Below, in pieces: positions 1 to 4,365 of a stretch of 5,987 nucleotides of DNA. Where the stretch lies: contig JACDEQ010000137.1 in assembly GCA_013816225.1 (NCBI GenBank), positions 1 through 5,987 on the forward strand. Direction: 5' to 3'. The stretch's first letter is position 1, and every line of letters begins with the position of its first letter. Below the pieces are notes generated by a model that saw only the letters and a program-made list of their open reading frames with translations, was not told the origin of the DNA and did not search any database. Origin of the DNA: Armatimonadota bacterium (GTDB taxonomy: Bacteria; Armatimonadota; Fimbriimonadia; Fimbriimonadales; ATM1). A program made the position numbers and the translations under genes.

Positions 1-508
1 TGTCATAGAAGTTTCCTGGGCCGTTGTAGCGAGCTACCCACAACTGATTGCCGTTGGAATCGTACTTGACCGTTGCATAGTCGTAGCTGGTTCCCGCGCC
101 CAAGGACAAGCCCGTGACGTAAACGTTCCCCGCTGCGTCCACGGCCAGCGCGGAGGCATAGTCATTATCGTTTCCTGGCCCATTGTAGCGAGCTACCCAC
201 AACTGGTTGCCGTTGGAATCGTATTTGATCGTTGCGTAGTCAAAGTCGCCGGTTCCCGCGCCGTAAGAGTAGCCCGTGACGTAAACGTTCCCCGCTGCGT
301 CCGCGGCCAGCGCCCGGGCAGTGTCATTGGAGTTTCCTGGGCCGTTGTAGCGTGCGACCCAGGCCTCCGTCGTGACCTGCCCCACACCCGCGGTCGCCAG
401 CGCAAACACGCAGACGGCGACGCCCATCGAGCGACGCGCGAATCCCGCCTTTGCACTTATCTCGCCACGGACCGCCGGGGCTGTCCAAATAATCAAGAAT
501 CGTTTCAT
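1..508 (-). CDS. Secreted SBBP (beta-propeller) repeat protein, 5' part
   Basis: Reading the minus strand from ATG at 508 gives 169 codons with no stop; the gene leaves the window at base 1, so the C-terminus is missing. Residues 29-43 are a hydrophobic stretch (GVAVCVFALATAGVG) followed by Gln, consistent with a signal peptide, although the n-region is unusually long with Arg25-Arg26 just before it. From Trp50 the protein consists of tandem 53-54 residue units starting at Trp50, Trp104 and Trp157, each with WVARYNGPGN, then ALA.DAAGNVYVTG, then DYAT.KYDSNGNQL. This is the pattern of the SBBP beta-propeller repeat family (PF06739), typical of exported proteins; individual functions are rarely known. 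The start at 508 is preferred because GGGAG lies six bases upstream; an alternative ATG at 427 (residue 28) would shorten the n-region but has no Shine-Dalgarno. The gene is divergent from the plus-strand gene at 852. Its ligand or role cannot be inferred. Confidence 0.8.
   Translation of the reverse strand, partial: MKRFLIIWTAPAVRGEISAKAGFARRSMGVAVCVFALATAGVGQVTTEAWVARYNGPGNSNDTARALAADAAGNVYVTGYSYGAGTGDFDYATIKYDSNGNQLWVARYNGPGNDNDYASALAVDAAGNVYVTGLSLGAGTSYDYATVKYDSNGNQLWVARYNGPGNFYD
11..361 (-). repeat. Tandem 159-162 bp coding repeats (SBBP units)
   Basis: The motif gtttcctgg recurs at 11, 170 and 332, giving periods of 159 and 162 bases, that is 53 and 54 codons. Long stretches are identical between units; for example gtgacgtaaacgttccccgc occurs in both complete units near 114 and 276. 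The near-identity of neighbouring units suggests recent unit duplication or gene conversion inside the SBBP gene. The array continues past the window edge. Confidence 0.8.
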
Positions 509-514
509 AGTCTT

Positions 515-519
515 CTCCC
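515..519 (-). promoter_or_regulatory. Ribosome binding site GGGAG for the SBBP gene
   Basis: Read on the minus strand, GGGAG is separated by six bases from the ATG at 508. This decides the start in favour of 508 over the in-frame ATG at 427, which has no such site. Confidence 0.6.
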
Positions 520-837
520 GCCCGGTTTGAAACAGGCGTGCCTATTGTCATTATGTATGAATTAGGGCGAACGGCTATGAACGCCACTTTTGGCCCTTCA
601 GAATCGCGGGCTACAGATGGTCTCTTTCCCCCTTGGACATGCCGCTACGTCGATCATGGGCCATATTCCTTGGCAGTTTCGTGTTGCGGCCGGGCGCAAT
701 GTCGGCTGGATCGGGCGAATAGAGTGCGCGAGAATTCCTTTGGACACAACAAAGCGGCCTTTGGCGCTACACGCCACGTAGAGGACGCACCACGTCGGGA
801 TCGCGGAGGGATGAAGAAGTCCTTAAGTGTGCATGGG

Positions 838-843
838 TATAAT
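838..843 (+). promoter_or_regulatory. TATAAT -10 box, probably leaderless start of the 852 gene
   Basis: A perfect TATAAT is followed by eight bases and then the ATG at 852. Transcription normally starts six to eight bases after the -10, so the mRNA would begin at or within a few bases of the ATG. There is no Shine-Dalgarno between them, and an in-frame TAA at 840 excludes an earlier start. No good -35 is visible at 16-18 bases upstream. The same geometry recurs at 4299-4304 and 5956-5961. Confidence 0.5.
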
Positions 844-851
844 GGTCACCT

Positions 852-1130
852 ATGAAAAAGCCTGCACCTGAGCCAACAGCAGAGACGAACGAGCTTGATG
901 AACCTGTCATTGAGAACCTTGAGGCCAATTCGGAGTCGTCCATCCCTACAGCTAGTTCAAAAGTGGCGATGGCCGATAGCGTTGCTGTGGAAGTGCGAAA
1001 GCTCACGGAGCGTCTTATGGCGCAAACCCAGGAACTCAAAGAACAGGCGTTTGATAACCAACTGGCCCAGAGCATAGCTGTGCTTCGGGATCGGCCGATT
1101 CCTTCGAGGCAGTTGCTAAGGCTGCCTTAG
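852..1130 (+). CDS. Hypothetical protein, N-terminal part of a frameshifted gene
   Basis: This 92-codon frame starts at ATG 852, directly behind a TATAAT box, and ends at TAG 1128-1130. Residues 1-40 are polar, acidic and rich in Pro, Glu and Ser, so probably disordered; residues about 43-80 (VAVEVRKLTERLMAQTQEL and onward) look helical, possibly coiled coil. There is no signal peptide. The last dozen residues are Arg/Pro-rich and unlike the rest, whereas the +2 frame is open from 1058 and reads smoothly on (DSFEAVAKAALAQQ, then a Cys-rich segment) into the ORF at 1250. One missing base between about 1058 and 1127, most likely near 1090-1100, would join both parts into one protein of about 275 residues ending at 1678. 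I see no slippery heptamer, so decay or a sequencing error is likelier than programmed frameshifting. I do not recognise the family. Confidence 0.55.
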   Translation: MKKPAPEPTAETNELDEPVIENLEANSESSIPTASSKVAMADSVAVEVRKLTERLMAQTQELKEQAFDNQLAQSIAVLRDRPIPSRQLLRLP

Positions 1131-1249
1131 CTCAGCAGATTACGCAACCGACTCCGCCACGTAATGGAGGCGAAACTGAACCAAAGAAGCCATGCGGGTG
1201 TGGGGAGACAGGGGGTTGTGGCCCGTCTGAGCGCGGTCCAGGGTGCTGT

Positions 1250-1678
1250 ATGGAGCTGTACATATCCGCTGTCAAGGCTGTGCGAGGACAATCATGGGGC
1301 GACAAGAACACCCTGGAGACTATTTTCGGAATAAAAGGTATGCATGGCTGGGGTCTTGTGCCTGGGCTAGCCGGCTGGCTTACCCTCGATACCAGGACCA
1401 ATGGTCCGACACCGGTAGAGGCCTCTATCGAGCGGCATTGCGTGCCCTGTAATGGATCGGTAACGGTGCCGCTGATCGCACAGGCGCAAGAGACGGGAGG
1501 CTTCTGGGAGGGCAAGGATGAGTTTGGCAGTAGCACGGAAGCTATAACGCTTACTTGCGACTGCGAAGTGTGTTCGAAGTGGATCGCCGTGAACTTCACG
1601 GCCGGAGGCGTGGGACGAGGAGGCATTGAGATACAAGTGTCTGCCCGGCACATTCCAGGCGGCTGCTGCAGCTCATGA
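1250..1678 (+). CDS. Cysteine-rich hypothetical protein, C-terminal part of the frameshifted gene
   Basis: The ORF from ATG 1250 to TGA 1676-1678 encodes 142 residues, but coding character in the same frame begins earlier, at about 1091. That upstream part encodes an Ala-rich helix, a Pro/Gly linker and a cluster with five cysteines (CGCGETGGCG, then GCC) immediately before Met1250, so ATG 1250 is probably not the native start; no Shine-Dalgarno precedes it. The 142-residue part has CVPC at residues 64-67 and CDCEVC at 103-108, a spacing that could bind a metal ion or form disulfides, and ends in GGCCSS. Alternating hydrophobic residues (VTVPLI, AITLTC, WIAVNF, IEIQV) suggest a beta-rich domain. 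No signal peptide is seen on either part, which favours cytoplasmic metal binding over disulfides. Function unknown. The frame relation to 852-1130 fits a one-base deletion in a single gene. Confidence 0.6.
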   Translation: MELYISAVKAVRGQSWGDKNTLETIFGIKGMHGWGLVPGLAGWLTLDTRTNGPTPVEASIERHCVPCNGSVTVPLIAQAQETGGFWEGKDEFGSSTEAITLTCDCEVCSKWIAVNFTAGGVGRGGIEIQVSARHIPGGCCSS

Positions 1679-1778
1679 GATGGTGCTTTGGCAGCCTACG
1701 CTGGACCACCAGCCGCATGATCGCCCACCCGACACTTGGCTAGGAGCCTATCCACGTCATGGTGTTGGTTTTCGGTTA
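1679..1778. other. Short non-coding stretch
   Basis: Only a 22-codon ORF starts here, overlapping the previous stop as ATGA at 1675, with no family resemblance. No terminator with a T-tract was found after the stop at 1678. Together with stub A and the stretch up to 2233, this forms a long tract without an intact gene. Confidence 0.3.
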
Positions 1779-2073
1779 TCAATGCATCAAAATTTTAGCC
1801 CTTACACCAGCGAACGCGCCGTCCCGGCGATCTTCTCCGGCAGTAAGTTTCAACGCCACGTAGCTTAGCCAACAAGAAGGAGCGGACCCTTCATCGTACC
1901 TTAGGGAGTAGCGCGACACAACGAGCATTGATTCCGCCGAAGTGACGAGCGGACGCGACAGGTAATCACCTGTTCCCTGAGACTGATGGAGCTGGCCCTC
2001 GAAGAACGGCGGTGAGATACCAGCGAACCCGCGAATAATCACGATCCTTCTTGCTGAGATAGGCGTTTGTCAT
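1779..2073 (-). pseudogene. Stub A: broken 5' end of an unknown gene, paralogous to 3616-3806
   Basis: Minus-strand ATG at 2073 opens a 35-residue frame beginning MTNAYLSKKDRDYSRVRWYL and ending at TGA 1966-1968. The first 13 codons match stub B at 3806 at 33 of 39 bases; four of the six differences are silent, giving 11 of 13 identical residues, the signature of past protein-coding selection. Base similarity continues for about 35 more bases (tatctcaccgcc against tttcttactgcc, then ttcgagg in both), but only if one base is removed in A near 2005-2012. After that shift the frame stays open to 1779 (FFEGQLHQSQGTGDYLSRPL and onward), for about 97 codons in all. No Shine-Dalgarno is obvious. I do not recognise the family; the extension beyond about 2000 is supported only by being open. 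Confidence 0.4.
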
Positions 2074-2082
2074 GAGCATGGG

Positions 2083-2233
2083 GTTCGGCAGATTCGGCGC
2101 GAAACTTTAGTCCGCCATCGGCCTGGGCCGCAGTAAAACTCAATTTCATCAGCCTACTACCATGGCACGCTCGCGGTCAGGACGACGACCAAAGGTTACG
2201 GTCTACTCCAAATCGTGAGTCCAAGACGTCGCA
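2083..2233. other. Intergenic stretch before the coupled small ORF
   Basis: No gene is called. The frame of the downstream 58-codon ORF is also open from 2111 to a TGA at 2216-2218, including an 18-residue basic peptide from ATG 2162 (MARSRSGRRPKVTVYSKS). This could be the remnant of a longer gene interrupted by TGA, or chance. Confidence 0.25.
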
Positions 2234-2410
2234 ATGACGGCACTAGCAGGCCAAAGCATGGGCGCAGGACTAATCGCTCTTATGGAGTCGCTCTCGCTGC
2301 TCATCACCGCACAAAACGCTCTGCCAATGTACACCGACGTTCTGGGCCCCGTTTGGTTGGGGAAAGGACAGACCCCCCGGGGTCCGCGCTATAATCCGAG
2401 GGAAATATAA
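2234..2410 (+). CDS. Small 58-residue ORF, possibly translationally coupled to the next gene
   Basis: ATG 2234 to TAA 2408-2410 encodes 58 residues. The first 35 or so are largely hydrophobic or amphipathic (GAGLIALMESLSLLI), while the tail is Gly/Pro/Arg-rich (GKGQTPRGPRYNPREI). The stop overlaps the ATG of the following 201-residue gene by one base (TAATG), a classic arrangement for translational coupling by termination and reinitiation. Against a real gene: there is no convincing Shine-Dalgarno before 2234, and a TATAAT box plus a GAGGG site for the next gene lie inside its 3' end, so the overlap may be chance. No family is recognised. If real, it could be a small membrane-associated partner of the next protein. 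Confidence 0.35.
   Translation: MTALAGQSMGAGLIALMESLSLLITAQNALPMYTDVLGPVWLGKGQTPRGPRYNPREI
2371..2384. repeat. Inverted repeat GACCCC-CC-GGGGTC, possible operator
   Basis: A perfect six-base inverted repeat with a two-base centre ends five bases before the TATAAT at 2390, between the -10 and a weak -35 candidate (AGGACA, 2365-2370). Its position would suit a repressor site, but it also lies within the small ORF and may be fortuitous. Confidence 0.25.
2390..2395 (+). promoter_or_regulatory. TATAAT, candidate -10 for the 2410 gene
   Basis: A perfect TATAAT lies 14 bases before ATG 2410. A start six to eight bases downstream would leave a leader of about seven bases, cutting through the GAGGG site at 2398-2402. 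The nearest -35-like hexamer (AGGACA, 2365-2370) is 19 bases away, longer than usual. Confidence 0.3.
2398..2402 (+). promoter_or_regulatory. Ribosome binding site GAGGG for the 2410 gene
   Basis: GAGGG lies seven bases before ATG 2410, standard spacing. It supports that start and sits within the last codons of the upstream 58-codon ORF, as expected for coupled genes. Confidence 0.5.
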
Positions 2411-3015
2411 TGTCCGGGCAGTTCGACGCATACAGCGAGGCCGTCTTGAAGCGCACAGCAGAAAGCAAGCAAGTCTTATCTGTTTACCTATCTTCGTCAG
2501 ATCAGGGTACCTTCATACTTGGAATCGTTCTGGGCGTGTCCGCAACCCACTTTGCCATGGGGTCGATAAGTAGTACCGGTTGCGAAGATGGATGCTTGAT
2601 CGCGCCAATTAGCGACATATATAAGATCGAGTTTGAAGACGAGTACATTACCGGAATCAATCTCTTGTTTGAGAATCGCGACCTCAGGAAACTAGGAGAT
2701 TTTGAGTCCTGGCAACAGATCAGGTCTCTCGCAGCCGAACACGCTTTTAGTGACTACATGTCGGTCTTAGCATTGCTTCGCGCAAACCACCGCTTGGTTA
2801 ACCTTTTTGCTTATGACGGTGCATCGATTTATGGCTTCGTAACGGAGTTCGGCAGCGGATACGTCGAACTGGATGTTGTGTCCGATAATGGCTTGAGAGA
2901 TGGTTCGGTAGGAATTGACTTGGAGACGATTCGTAAGATCGAATTCGGTACTTCATGTGAAATTGCCATTGAGAAATTATGCGGACTGCGACCCGCGAGG
3001 ATGAATCGCGAGTGA
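2410..3015 (+). CDS. Hypothetical protein with two tandem small beta-barrel (Sm/SH3-like) domains
   Basis: This 201-residue protein starts at ATG 2410 behind a GAGGG site and ends at TGA 3013-3015. It has two internally similar segments, about residues 21-88 and 127-192, joined by a helical segment (91-126, GDFESWQQIRSLAAEHAFSD). Each copy follows the order: hydrophobic strand (VLSVYL; LVNLFAY), glycine turn and strand (ILGIVLGV; IYGFVTEF), strand (HFAMGSIS; YVELDVV), a G..DG turn (CEDGCLIAP; LRDGSVGID), then I.KIEF (SDIYKIEF; ETIRKIEF) and a terminal ..I..L. This five-strand pattern resembles small Sm/SH3-like barrels, where the I..IE strand contacts a ligand or partner. That fold call is mine by eye; the family is not recognised. 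There is no signal peptide, so it is cytoplasmic. It may be coupled to the small ORF at 2234. The protein is acidic and its codon usage is not obviously odd. Confidence 0.75.
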   Translation: MSGQFDAYSEAVLKRTAESKQVLSVYLSSSDQGTFILGIVLGVSATHFAMGSISSTGCEDGCLIAPISDIYKIEFEDEYITGINLLFENRDLRKLGDFESWQQIRSLAAEHAFSDYMSVLALLRANHRLVNLFAYDGASIYGFVTEFGSGYVELDVVSDNGLRDGSVGIDLETIRKIEFGTSCEIAIEKLCGLRPARMNRE

Positions 3016-3176
3016 AGGTCTTCGGGCTTGCCGCTATGTTTGTCCAAAGGAATTCTCGCGCCAGCTTATGTGCCCGATCCTGTGGAGATTGCGCCCGGCC
3101 TCAATGCGGAACGGCTAAGCATACGGCGCATGATCGACGTAGAGGTCCATCCAAAGTGGGAAGACAACATCTGTAG
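3016..3176. other. Gap between the tandem-barrel gene and the integrase remnant
   Basis: No gene is called. The frame of the preceding gene stays open for 59 codons after its TGA, to TAA 3193-3195. The frame of the integrase remnant is open before the TAG at 3174-3176, but its translation there (Cys/Arg-rich) is unlike any recombinase core, so the junction of the recombinase homology lies at about 3177. Confidence 0.3.
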
Positions 3177-3479
3177 CCTGGCCTCGTCTTCCTAAACACT
3201 GAAGGTCGACCCCTCGATCAAAAGTACATTGACAAGAGGCTGAAAGCCCTACTCGTGGCGGCCGGTCTTCCGCCGCTCAGCTTTCACAAGCTGCGCCATA
3301 CCGTAGCCTCTCTCATGGTGGCCGGCGGTGTAGACCTGCATCAGGTAAAAGAACAGTTGGGGCACTCGCAGATCAGCTTGACAGCGAACCTCTACGCCCA
3401 CGGGGTAAGCGAAGCCCAAAGAAGAGCCGCCGATGTCCTCGATGGAATCATCAAGCGAGGGACTTTGTACGAAAGCTGA
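3177..3479 (+). pseudogene. Tyrosine recombinase (phage-type integrase), C-terminal catalytic fragment
   Basis: The open frame from just after TAG 3174-3176 to TGA 3477-3479 encodes 100 residues that match the end of tyrosine recombinases. It has GLVFLNTEGRPLD (residues 2-14), then HKLRH (37-41, the HxxR motif), LGHSQ (61-65, second catalytic His at 63) and TANLYAHG with the presumed nucleophile Tyr73. The N-terminal core-binding domain and the first catalytic Arg, expected 150 or more residues of sequence upstream, are absent, so it cannot be an active enzyme alone. No native start exists; GTG 3255 would give only 74 residues and drop the GLVF strand. The sequence after the break is intact and ends in a clean terminator, so the loss was probably an upstream deletion or insertion. 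It marks a former phage, plasmid or genomic-island integration. Subfamily not assigned. Confidence 0.85.
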
Positions 3480-3496
3480 GCGCGACGCTCCTTTTT
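3478..3496 (+). terminator. Intrinsic terminator after the integrase remnant
   Basis: GAGCG (3478-3482), loop CGA, CGCTC (3486-3490), then C and five Ts (3492-3496). The stem starts inside the TGA stop codon. The five-base GC-rich stem with a T-tract is a standard Rho-independent terminator. Confidence 0.65.
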
Positions 3497-3530
3497 ATAG
3501 CGACGCATCAAAGCGCTCCTTTTTATAGCG
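3486..3530. repeat. 17-nt direct repeat, two copies 28 bases apart
   Basis: CGCTCCTTTTTATAGCG occurs exactly at 3486-3502 and 3514-3530. Copy 1 includes the right arm and T-tract of the terminator; copy 2 has no clear stem upstream. Each copy is bounded by the short inverted ends CGCT and AGCG. It lies just after the recombinase end, where attachment or core repeats are often found, but it could be a slippage duplication of terminator sequence. Confidence 0.6.
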
Positions 3531-3615
3531 TATCACTCAGTTCGCCCTCCGTCCTTGTGTTCTTGATTCCGGATGAAGCGGTCGGACTGATCCTAATTGT
3601 CGCCCAAAACGGGCA
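3531..3615. other. Non-coding stretch with a small hairpin
   Basis: No ORF is called between the direct repeat and stub B. A small hairpin GCCC-AAAAC-GGGC (3602-3614) lies just beyond the end of stub B's shifted frame. It has no T-tract on either strand. Confidence 0.25.
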
Positions 3616-3806
3616 CTAGGCGGCCCGTAGGACGCGTTTAGGGCCTTTGCCCCTAGGATATGACCCGGCGAATCGCGCGGACGAAGACGGACGACGTTTT
3701 GGCGCGCATCGCGCTAAACGCGAGCCCTCTGCCTCGAAAAAGGCAGTAAGAAACCGCCGCACCGACCATAGTCACAATCCTTCTTGTTCAGGTATGCGTT
3801 TGTCAT
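3616..3806 (-). pseudogene. Stub B: broken 5' end of an unknown gene, paralogous to stub A
   Basis: Minus-strand ATG 3806 begins MTNAYLNKKDCDYGR, matching stub A except for Ser/Asn, Arg/Cys and Ser/Gly changes in these 15 residues. Uninterrupted, the frame ends at TAG after 30 codons (3714). Aligning with stub A requires adding one base near 3755-3765; the corrected frame then reads RFLTAFFEAEGSR and stays open to TAG 3616-3618, about 63 residues in all, the last part Arg/Pro-rich and possibly not genuine. The ATG follows the stop of the FecR-like gene by 22 bases, with a GC-rich hairpin between them and no Shine-Dalgarno. The two stubs carry different frame lesions, so each decayed on its own. 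Gene family not recognised. Confidence 0.4.
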
Positions 3807-3813
3807 GTGCCTG

Positions 3814-3829
3814 GGTCCCCGAAGGGACC
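3814..3829 (-). repeat. Strong hairpin GGUCCC-UUCG-GGGACC after the FecR-like gene
   Basis: On the minus-strand transcript this is a perfect six-base stem closed by a C(UUCG)G tetraloop, one of the most stable RNA hairpins. The stem begins at the last base of the FecR-like stop codon. No U-tract follows, so it is not a standard intrinsic terminator; it may protect the mRNA 3' end or act as an inefficient terminator. Confidence 0.5.
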
Positions 3830-4245
3830 TACCAATAGAGCCGCTGGCCCGGTTTGGCAATCGACGGGCCGCGCCTGCCATCCGCCTTGGAAAGGCGCCC
3901 GCGGCGAAGCAGGACGCCGATGTCCGAGCCGGAATCGATCCGAACCAGGCTGCCACCGTCGAGGCAGGTGGTGTCATTACCAAGGTGCAGCCAAGCTCTC
4001 TTGGCGGTGCGGATGAGGATTGCTCCCACATATTCACCCTTGAGGACGGGCTGCCAGCCGCTCTTGAGAGCGATCGGCGGCGCGCCGAACTTGGCTCGAA
4101 AGAAGCTGTTCTTTTCAATTGGCTTCACTTCGACCTTGCCGTGCCATTGGTCGAGGGCGAGCGGTCCCCCTCCGCCCACGTGCGCGGCCGAGGAACAAGT
4201 CGCAAAAGCGGCGAGACAAAGAATCGGGCTAAGGAATTGAATCAT
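3829..4245 (-). CDS. Small secreted protein, FecR-like beta-rich domain (tentative)
   Basis: The frame from ATG 4245 to TAG 3829-3831 encodes 138 residues. Residues 1-21 (MIQFLSPILCLAAFATCSSA) form a hydrophobic signal-like segment, though without a positively charged n-region; Cys17 lacks a proper lipobox. Residues about 61-118 have alternating strands: GWQPVLKG, then AILIRT, AWLHLG, GSLVRI and IGVLLRRGRL. This resembles the FecR domain pattern (W..V..G..V....IRT...A.L.LG, then S.VRI), usually periplasmic or surface-exposed; the match is weak and made by eye. ATG 4245 follows GGTG at 4251-4254 and directly yields the signal sequence. The frame also opens at GTG 4293 and ATG 4290, the latter eight bases after a TATAAT, so a leaderless start adding 15 residues is possible but would put two Glu before the hydrophobic core. 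The overlapping plus-strand frames look like shadows. Confidence 0.55.
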   Translation of the reverse strand: MIQFLSPILCLAAFATCSSAAHVGGGGPLALDQWHGKVEVKPIEKNSFFRAKFGAPPIALKSGWQPVLKGEYVGAILIRTAKRAWLHLGNDTTCLDGGSLVRIDSGSDIGVLLRRGRLSKADGRRGPSIAKPGQRLYW

Positions 4246-4271
4246 TTCTTCACCAACTGTTATAACGGCGA

Positions 4272-4288
4272 GCCACCCTTTCGGTGGC
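4272..4288 (-). repeat. Hairpin at the 5' end of the FecR-like mRNA
   Basis: GCCACC and GGTGGC pair perfectly around a five-base loop. With transcription starting near 4292 from the TATAAT at 4299-4304, the hairpin would sit within the first few bases of the mRNA and 27 bases before ATG 4245. It could stabilise the 5' end; if translation started at ATG 4290 it would lie in the first codons. Confidence 0.45.
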
Positions 4289-4298
4289 ATCACCCTAA

Positions 4299-4304
4299 AT
4301 TATA
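4299..4304 (-). promoter_or_regulatory. TATAAT -10 box for the FecR-like gene
   Basis: Minus-strand TATAAT, preceded by AGTG, lies eight bases before ATG 4290 and 53 bases before ATG 4245. No -35 consensus is visible at 16-18 bases. It indicates transcription independent of the large upstream gene. Confidence 0.45.
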
Positions 4305-4365
4305 CACTTAAAGTGCCTAAATGGGGGCCAGTCACCCTGCTCCCCGAATGATGCCATCCCCTGAT

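Larger units (their letters stand above)
509..851. other. Divergent intergenic region, no convincing gene
   Basis: This 343-base stretch separates the minus-strand SBBP gene from the plus-strand gene at 852. An open plus frame of about 105 codons crosses it, but its translation shows no domain-like pattern and it runs into the start of the 852 gene, so I do not call it. The minus strand has a CATAAT hexamer (550-555) that could serve as a -10 for the SBBP gene, but no -35 at normal spacing. A short perfect inverted repeat TGGCG-CTACA-CGCCA lies at 762-776. The plus-strand TATAAT at 838-843 is listed separately. Confidence 0.4.

Noticed and set aside
538..855. Plus-strand ORF of 105 codons across the divergent intergenic region
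   Set aside because: Its translation lacks domain-like pattern, it has no ribosome site, and it runs through the promoter and start of the 852 gene. Likely chance.
1058..1127. Programmed -1 frameshift in the cysteine-rich gene
   Set aside because: No X XXY YYZ heptamer and no clear downstream stimulatory hairpin in the overlap; a deletion or sequencing error is simpler.
1626..1868. Plus-strand ORF of 80 codons overlapping the end of the cysteine-rich gene
   Set aside because: It starts inside the real gene in another frame, has no ribosome site, and its distal part overlaps stub A on the other strand.
3016..3195. In-frame open extension (59 codons) after the TGA of the tandem-barrel gene, suggesting readthrough
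   Set aside because: Its composition looks plausible, but it has no start, no known domain and no readthrough context; 59 open codons are not improbable by chance.
3714..4118. Minus-strand ORF of 134 codons ending in stub B
   Set aside because: Most of it overlaps the FecR-like gene in another frame and is low-complexity Ser/Arg/Ala. Only the part from 3806 matches stub A.
3784..4311. Plus-strand ORF of 175 codons opposite the FecR-like gene
   Set aside because: The minus strand offers a signal-like segment, alternating beta pattern, promoter and ribosome site; the plus frame is an Arg/Ala/Pro-rich shadow with no start signal.
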